Below are positions 57,792-64,000 of a DNA stretch of 64,000 bases, in pieces (within the stretch, counting starts at the first letter, position 1; each line of letters begins with the position of its first letter). Origin of the DNA: Sepioteuthis lessoniana (Eukaryota; Mollusca; Cephalopoda; Myopsida; Loliginidae); assembly GCA_963585895.1 (NCBI GenBank), contig OY757904.1:86110543-86174542 (forward strand). The letters are read 5' to 3'. A model generated the notes under the pieces. That model was not told where the DNA came from, searched no databases, and saw only the letters and a list, made by a program, of their open reading frames with translations. Both the position numbers and the translations under genes were made by a program.

Positions 57792-58819
57792 TTATTCATC
57801 AATATAGTTTTCTTCTTGAGAGATGCACTGATTCCAGCGCTTCTCTAACAATTCGATGCCTTTTTTATAGAACGATTTGTCTTTGACCTCAAAATATGCC
57901 GCAGTTTCCGATGTAAATTCTTCATTGGAGCCAGATCTCTTTCCCTGGGGCATTCTTTTGAGGTCTGCAAACAGCCAGTAGTCGATGGGGGCTAGATATT
58001 GAGAATAGGGTGGGTGCGGAAGCAATTCGAAGTACAATTCATGTTATTTTTGCTATCGTTGTGATCAATTTCTGACACAGCGCATTGTCTTGGTACTTTT
58101 TTTCTTTATTTGTGGCCGTTTTTTTGCGATTTCTTCCTTCAAACGCACCAATAATGCTATATAATATTTGCAATTGATGGTTCTTCCTTTCCCAAGGTAA
58201 TCGATGAACAAAATACCTAGCGCATTCCAAAATACGGAGGCCAAAACCTTGTGTGCTGATGTTTGCGTCTTTGGTCGCTTTGGACAGCTTTTCCCTGCTG
58301 CTGTCCACTCAGCTGACTGCCGATTCGAAGGATGTGGTGGATCCATGTTTTATCCATTGCCACATACTGACGCAAAAACTCCTTTTTGTTGCGTTGAAAC
58401 AGTTGCAAACAACGCTCTGAATCGTCGACGCGTTATTGTTGTTTTTGATCGACGGTGAGCAAACGCGGCACCCACTTTGAACACAGCTTTCTCATTGACA
58501 AATGTTCATGCAAAATGGTTAATACACTGCCTTCTGACATTTTCAACTCCTCTGCTATCTCACACAACTTTAATTTACGATCGACCAAAAGGAGTTTATG
58601 GAGTTTTTTGGTATTTTCCGGGACAACTGCCGAATTTGGGTGACCTAAGCGTTCAGCCCTACTTTTGTCTGTACGACCGCGTTTAAAGCTAGCATACCAC
58701 CTCTTAACTGTTGTTTCCAACGGTGCAGAGTTTAAATAACACTTATCAAGCCATTGAACAATATTTTACCCTTGAGAAAGCAATGCTTTATCAACACAGG
58801 AAATTCAGATTTTTCCATT
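57792..58819 (-). pseudogene. mariner transposase (cecropia/Hsmar1-like), frameshifted
   Basis: Read on the minus strand from ATG at 58819: MEKSEFPVLIKHCFLKGK, ETTVKRWYASFKRGRTDKSR, KLCEIAEELKMSEGSVLTIL, HEHLSMRKLCSKWVPRLLTV, an in-frame TAA, RCLQLFQRNKKEFLRQYV, MDKTWIHH, RQSAEWTAAGK, ILFIDYLGKGRTINCKYYIA, YQDNALC, FELLPHPPYS, LAPIDYWLFADLKRM and YKKGIELLEKRWNQCIS. The three catalytic Asp codons are all present (58352-58354, 58087-58089, 57981-57983) in a DD34D arrangement broken by frameshifts. At least four frameshifts and one stop inactivate it. The MDETW motif reads MDKTW. Terminal inverted repeats were not found. Confidence 0.93.
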
Positions 58820-58844
58820 GTTCTGAAAATTTGTAACAGTAAGT

Positions 58845-59105
58845 AAGTTGGCAACTATAATCGAGGTTGACCCGAAGACTCCCTTTTCAAAAGCTACAAC
58901 GCCGGGGTATAGGAAAGGGCGCTACTCTTTTCCTTGGATTGCTCCACTTTACCCTTGATCCATACCTTATAATGTTGAGTGTTTAGCAAGAATGCATCAA
59001 GTAACATTTTTTGAGTATTTGGTATGACACGTCCAGGGATTGAACCCTTGGTCTTCCGGGCCATTGGCGAACACTCTAACCGCTAGGCCAATGAACGCTT
59101 CACTT
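58845..59105 (-). mobile_element. SINE-B copy 3, minus orientation
   Basis: The reverse complement has the head TTGGCCTAGCGGTTAGAGTG, a B-box-like GGGTTCAATCCC and the body GTTACTTGATGCATTCTTGC, AGCAATCCAAGGAAAAGAGT and ACCTCGATTATAGTTGCCAA. It is the most tRNA-like head of the family. Its tail abuts the sequence immediately upstream of the mariner start codon. Confidence 0.87.
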
Positions 59106-59932
59106 AAATAACTGTAATTTGTAAACTAATAATTTGATTGGGCTCAAATTTTGACACGTGCCATTTGAAGGTTAGTACTTTGTAAAAATCCTATGGATTT
59201 TTTTCATTAGTGGTGCCATCTATATGTCAGGCTCGGGACATATTTAGTGATGTGTTAGAAGTATATTTTCTCACATTAAAATTAGTTATCACCACATATA
59301 CAGATGGAGGGAGGTAAATAATTTTCTGGAGGCGCTGAGTAAGACTCCACCAGCATTATGAACCACATGCTTTGGTACTTAAACCACCCTTCACAACTGA
59401 TATATATATATACTAAAAAAATTGACATTGACCTCACCATTTTCAATTCAAAATTATTATTCAGTGACTGTTTACTTAATTTTAGACAAGGTTAGAATAT
59501 ACGATATTGCCCATAAAATAAGTACATCTTAAGTTAATTTTCTTCTAAACTAAAGTAAACTTCTAGTAGAACATTATATCATCAAAATGGATATTATTAT
59601 TATTATTATTACTACCAAATTCTACTTCATTGAAATCCTTTCGTCAAAAATAAAATTGCTAAACTTTTGTAACCAGAAGTAAAATTGCATAACTATACAT
59701 AAGATTTATACTTATTTTTGGACTGCTTCATATTCATATTCTTGCTCATACAATTTCAATGTTGTAGAATTTGTTAATAAATAACATATAACAATACCCG
59801 TTTTGATTGTATATAGTTCCACAAAAATAATAAAATATGGGTAGCTTTCATTTAGATGAAAATTAACTTTTCATAAAAATTGTTTGGAATTGTACACAAA
59901 CATAATGATAAATTTAGTATTATAGAGGTAAC
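59106..59932. other. AT-rich non-coding stretch
   Basis: Short (TAT)n near 59590-59612. Nothing else recognised. Confidence 0.5.
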
Positions 59933-60230
59933 AGGAGGTGCCCGTGGTGTAATGGTTATCGTCGTAGGGAATGGACACGGCGATACGAGTTCAAAACCTG
60001 GACGAGACTGATTGCATTTCACACAGCACTAATACCCTTGGGAAAGGTATGAATCCAATTATTCTCCCTCCAGCTATGGGTAAATAGTAGGGCAGACTAG
60101 GTTCTTCAGCCTTGGTGAGGCAACTAGTCTAGGAGAAGGAAAAACTCTGAATTCAAACCTGATAACTCCGCTTAAAAATTGACCTTGTGTCATATCCTGT
60201 CCGAGCGGAGGGGTTGGTAAATATGATTAT
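59933..60230 (+). mobile_element. SINE-A copy, full length
   Basis: Head with A-box GTGGTGTAATGGTT (59944-59957) and B-box-like CGAGTTCAAAACCTG (59986-60000). A specific body follows (CATTTCACACAGCACTAATA, GGGTAAATAGTAGGGCAGAC, GGAAAAACTCTGAATTCAAA) and a tail AAAAATTGACCTTGTGTCAT up to TCCTGTCCGAGCGGAGG. It is the most complete of three copies (others at 39605 and 42015). The tRNA-like head means polymerase III transcription in the family. Confidence 0.88.
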
Positions 60231-60764
60231 AAAGGTAACAGCTATAGCTTTTCGATGTAGAATTAAAGATTGTAACTATTACAGAAAGCATTGTAATGAC
60301 TGTTATAATTCATATATTGTACTAAAGATTATAGTAATGATAAATATGTTGTTTGGACATATTCTAGTTGAAATTGAATGATTGCGGTAAACAGTAAATA
60401 ACGCTTGTGTTCGCACTGCGCATTCTCGATTTACACTGAGAAGCAACAACTAATGTAACTAAGAAACTACAGTTTCAATAAAAAGCAGCGATTGTAAAGA
60501 TAATTATTCGAAATGAATATTGACCCTGAATAAATCTAACTTTAAATCTTCATTATCTTCTTATTTCACTCTTTGATTAATAGGTCTCTGATTTCGCCAC
60601 TTGATTATTTTGATGAAACTATAGTAAACAAATGCGGTTGGTCTGATTATGAAATAAATTTTATAACTAATTTAATCCCGAACCACCTTTATAACCTTCA
60701 AAATAATTCCATGGGGAAGTCACAGACAGACAAATTTCGTGGTTCTCAATCATAGATACAGTGC
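60231..60764. other. non-coding stretch
   Basis: Open frames up to 64 codons without motifs. Nothing recognised. Confidence 0.45.
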
Positions 60765-60990
60765 TGAGAGTTTTCAACCAACATTCCCTTAACTTCGTTT
60801 ATAACAGCCTATTGCATGTCCTCAGTAGTTCCCAAATGACAGCCACAGAGTTAGGTTTTGATTTGGGGGAACAGGAAATAGTCCTAAGAATTAAGATCAG
60901 GGAAGTAGGCAGGCTGTGTTACCAAAATTATATTCTTTTTGGACAAAATCTTGTTCAAAGAGGGCATGTTCTTAAAAGTAATAAGACTGA
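60765..60990 (-). pseudogene. Tc1/mariner-type transposase C-terminal relic
   Basis: A single minus-strand frame reads KNMPSLNKILSKKNIILVTQ, PAYFPDLNS, a stop, DYFLFPQIKT, a stop, LCGCHLGTTEDMQ, a stop, AVINEVKGMLVENSQH. The arrangement P-x-Y-x-P-D-L-x3-D-Y-F-L-F-P followed by an amphipathic helix fits the third catalytic Asp region of mariner-type transposases. Three in-frame stops show it is dead. The remainder of the gene was not found. Confidence 0.65.
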
Positions 60991-62192
60991 GTTTTTTTTT
61001 TAATTTTTCATATTGGCAACCCTAATTGAAAATCAGCTGAGCAATGTTAATTCATTAATTATTATTTTCACTGTTAAACGTCGACCAGATCTGATGAGAG
61101 TCTCTCTTTTGTCTCATTTTGCTTTGTTTGTAAAATGAACTAATCCTCCACAGTTTCTCGGTCATTCAAAAATGCCTTCTGCTACATAAAAAAAAACTCT
61201 ACTCGAGCGAAAATTTCATCTCTGTAAGCTTATGTAATCTCATTAAAAGTTTTTATCGCATTGTGCTGAAGTTTGACAAAGAATTTTAATCTAGTAGTCA
61301 ATTTTTGACTCACTTAACAGTTAGAAGATTACTCGGCTGAATCTCATTCTGAGAGGCAAATATGAACTGAATGTTTTTTTATGCGTTCAAGATTTATATT
61401 AATCAGCAGAAAAATGATAAAAAAAACCAGTCGCTACATCCTTGATTAACCTCGTATCTCAAAAGTCGTTTAGAGTGGTACTATCATTCTTTAGCTGTTT
61501 TTTTTTGCTGTATTTATAACTTAATTTCGATCGATACATTATACAGTGTATTTCATAAAATTCCCTTCACATATTGGCCTAGAAGAAGTCACATACAGTT
61601 AAGTCATGTTGAAAGTCCCTTTAACGGTTACATAGATCACTTCTAAGTTACAACAGCTGCAGTAAGTAATCTAAAGTTGTGTGTATGCCAGACGAAGAAA
61701 ACAATGAATAACAACAATGTACATAATGTGGGCATGCGCATATAAAGATACCTGCTAGCTTAGTGATTGAAACAAGAACGATTTTATCGTAGGCCAGGTC
61801 TTCAGAATTGATTTTCATGCAAGATGCACCAATTCCTAAATATATTGGTAGTACACAATCTTTTTAATCCGTAGTTTTTGTCTGGTGACTAGAACGGTCA
61901 AGAGTCATCATTTCGAATACAGATTTTCAAAATTGGGAAATAAGATCCAAAACTTAGTCATTTTTTTACTGGCCCCTCAAAGCATCATTGACGTGACTTT
62001 TATTTCTTTTATTCATAGCTGATAATAATGAAATGTTGCTCTGCATTTTTGTGCACATACAAGTGTAATTTATTGATTAAAACACTCCTAGCATTAAATT
62101 TAATCATAATTATATATATACATACACACCCAAACACACACATACTCTCTCTCTCACACACACACGCGCGCGTGCGCACCTCCCCCTCTCTT

Positions 62193-62231
<39 letters not shown>

Positions 62232-63381
62232 TACACACACATGCACACACACATATATATAATATACGGTATTTTATCACTTAAGGCTGAATTTTACGCA
62301 CCCGATCTTCAGACTTTAGACTGATGACTACAAGCTCTCTTCAAAATCGAACACGTGAAACTCAGAGGTGAATCTATCTTGCTTTATTCTGTGGTTTAAA
62401 TAGTGTTATATTTCTCTGCATTCTTGTACAAAGAGCACAATATTTTACTGATTTAGATCGTTTTTAGCGAAAAATTATGCATATATATATATATATATAT
62501 ATATATTAACGAAAAAACAAGAAATATATATAATACATATATATAGAAATATATATAATACATTTTTTATTAATATCTCTGCTATTTTGTTTAGTGACTA
62601 GATCTTTCCTTTAAGTGTAATTGTTGTATTGCTGATCGGGGCACCGTCTCTGTCATTGCTTTAATCCTGTTTTCACATATTTTCCTGCCAACAGAAATAC
62701 AGTCGATTCAACTTATTAATAATGGCATTACAATATCGCATCGGCGCTTTGTTCCAGGTCCAGAATGAACGAATTAACATAACTGTGTTAGCGATTTATC
62801 AAAGTTCACCCTTCAGATATGCGCAATGAAAATAATTAGGTTTTTACCAGATGCCAACCCGCGTCAGAATGCAAAGTTCATAGCGAAGCCGAATTTACTC
62901 AAGACAACCATTACGCTAAAACTACTCTGCCCTGGGATTAGTTCCGCCTGTTTCCAGTGTTGACCGTTGCTAGGGATGCCGACCAATATTCCACACATCT
63001 GTCAATTTGAGTTAGGTCGTTTGTATAATGCAGCGTTTTTACATGTCCCGAAAGTTGTCGACTGTATGCAGCTCTAAATATTTGAATTTGGGGAAAATAT
63101 CTCATGCATTAATTATTATTTTCAACAAAACTTGTATGTTTTATTTATTCCTATATTTAATGTATTTCATAGTACTTAATTGTGTTTATATCTTTAAACA
63201 AGCGATATTTTAGTTTAAAGCCATTTTCCGCCATGTTGATTCATATTTTTATTGTTACTGATAATACATTTTAAAAATATTTGTTTTTGTGTTATATAGA
63301 GTCACATAAACAAACGTACATACGTTTATAATTATTGCATACGGACACATGATAAGTATTTGAACTAACAAAAGGTTTGCA
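60991..63381. other. non-coding stretch with microsatellites
   Basis: A compound tract of (CA)n, (CT)n and (TA)n spans about 62110-62265, and (AT)n lies at 62477-62507. Open frames there are repeat artefacts. No gene or transposon recognised. Confidence 0.5.
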
Positions 63382-63423
63382 CAGTTTTAATTCCCCAAAT
63401 CAAGATTTGGGGAATTAAAACTG
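63382..63423. repeat. perfect hairpin, 20-bp arms and 2-nt loop
   Basis: CAGTTTTAATTCCCCAAATC and its exact reverse complement are separated by AA. The shape resembles a terminator stem, but no gene or T-run context supports that in this eukaryotic setting. It is more likely a small inverted duplication. Confidence 0.93.
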
Positions 63424-63879
63424 GATCATTACGCCATTAGAAATTTTTTTTATTGAAATCAACATAACGGTTCATGTTTATGGTTCTGAATGAGAAATTT
63501 CTGGCAAATGTTTTCTAATACAATTACATTGTTAGATGAACAAAGTCTCTCCTTCTAAAATCTTGTAGCAGCAAATCGATTCAGGAGATTGAAAAGACAA
63601 ACTCAAAGATTTGACAAACGCTTAAAGTAATTTGGATCCTTCTTTCCCAGCTGTAAAATTGTGCGTGACGCTTGCATCTTTTGACAGAATGATTTTGGAC
63701 TTATTCATATTCTTATTGTGTTTCCTCAAGACAAATTAGTTAAACTGATTTTTTTTGTAAAGATAGATTCTAAATCTATACATCTGTCCTGTGTTTGTAT
63801 TAACATTTAAAAACAGCAATCGTCCTTTTACATATATATATATATATAAAGACAGACTGTTTCGTTGTATTTCAACTCT
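63424..63879. other. non-coding spacer
   Basis: Ends with (TA)n at about 63832-63848. Nothing else recognised. Confidence 0.5.
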
Positions 63880-63975
63880 TCAGTGTGGCAAGACCCGCTA
63901 GCTGAGATCGAAAGCCGGTTGATTTTAGGTCAGACGGATATCTTACTAATGAGCCATCGTCACTCTCAGCGTCAG
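63880..63975 (-). mobile_element. probable tRNA-derived SINE head, minus orientation
   Basis: The reverse complement has an A-box-like TGGCTCATTAGTAAGATATC and a B-box-like GGCTTTCGATCTCAGC at tRNA-like spacing of about 30 bp. It differs from SINE-A and SINE-B. There is only one copy in the window and it lies at the window edge, so the family is unconfirmed. Confidence 0.5.
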
Positions 63976-64000
63976 TGGAGGAATTTTTCGGATATTTTTC

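Noticed and set aside
63382..63423. Intrinsic transcription terminator
   Set aside because: The stem is followed by GATCATTACG and not a T run, and the window is eukaryotic.
1..64000. CRISPR array or prokaryote-type defence system
   Set aside because: No direct repeats with unique spacers of constant length. The tandem arrays have no spacers, and all proteins recognised are eukaryotic transposon proteins.

Overview
This window looks like intergenic DNA from a repeat-rich invertebrate animal genome, most likely a lophotrochozoan such as a mollusc. It is AT-rich, has frequent dinucleotide and trinucleotide microsatellites, and is crowded with decayed copies of metazoan transposons: Ty3/Gypsy LTR elements, Penelope-like elements (PLEs) with GIY-YIG domains, two LINE families, tRNA-derived SINEs and Tc1/mariner-type transposases. 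A cephalopod is plausible from the kinds of LINEs and SINEs, but that is an inference from family resemblance and not from any host gene. I could not recognise a single host protein-coding gene, functional RNA gene, CRISPR array or prokaryote-style operon. Most of the small open frames here have no recognisable content.

Layout. 0-5 kb: a satellite-like locus with a 76-bp minisatellite (770-2125) and two blocks of degenerate ~35-bp repeats (1-215, 3785-4440), followed by a LINE reverse-transcriptase remnant. 5.6-7 kb: a PLE on the minus strand. 11.5-17.2 kb: a second PLE on the plus strand, split by a Ty3/Gypsy element (12956-16638). 17.6-19.8 kb: a LINE-A 3' end meeting three stacked LINE-B 3' ends tail to tail. 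22.8 kb: a 5S rRNA-derived relic. 24.0 kb: a transposase helix-turn-helix relic. 29.2-32.3 kb: Gypsy-2, with its 5' LTR but no 3' half. 34.7-36.5 kb: a candidate LTR and one copy of a dispersed repeat, R1. 36.6-38.7 kb: Gypsy-3, with its 3' LTR but no 5' half. 39.6-42.2 kb: a 1.66-kb LINE-A copy between two oppositely oriented SINE-A copies. 43.5 kb: a mariner-like remnant. 44.9-46.0 kb: the second R1 copy, in the opposite orientation. 46.5-51.5 kb: SINE-B copies and LINE-A 3' ends. 51.2-52.3 kb: three strong hairpins. 52.8-54.4 kb: two more stacked LINE-B copies. 55.0-55.3 kb: a pyrimidine-rich tandem repeat. 57.8-58.8 kb: a nearly full-length but frameshifted mariner, abutted by a SINE-B. 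59.9-64 kb: a SINE-A copy, another transposase relic, a perfect 20-bp-arm hairpin and a tRNA-like SINE.

No element appears able to move on its own. Every recognised reading frame is truncated, frameshifted, carries stops or lacks essential domains, although the integrase fragment of Gypsy-1 keeps its D,D35E residues in one open frame. I found no convincing new biological system. The most informative features are the nested insertion history, the tail-stacked LINE clusters, the inverted R1 and SINE pairs, and the uncharacterised minisatellite.
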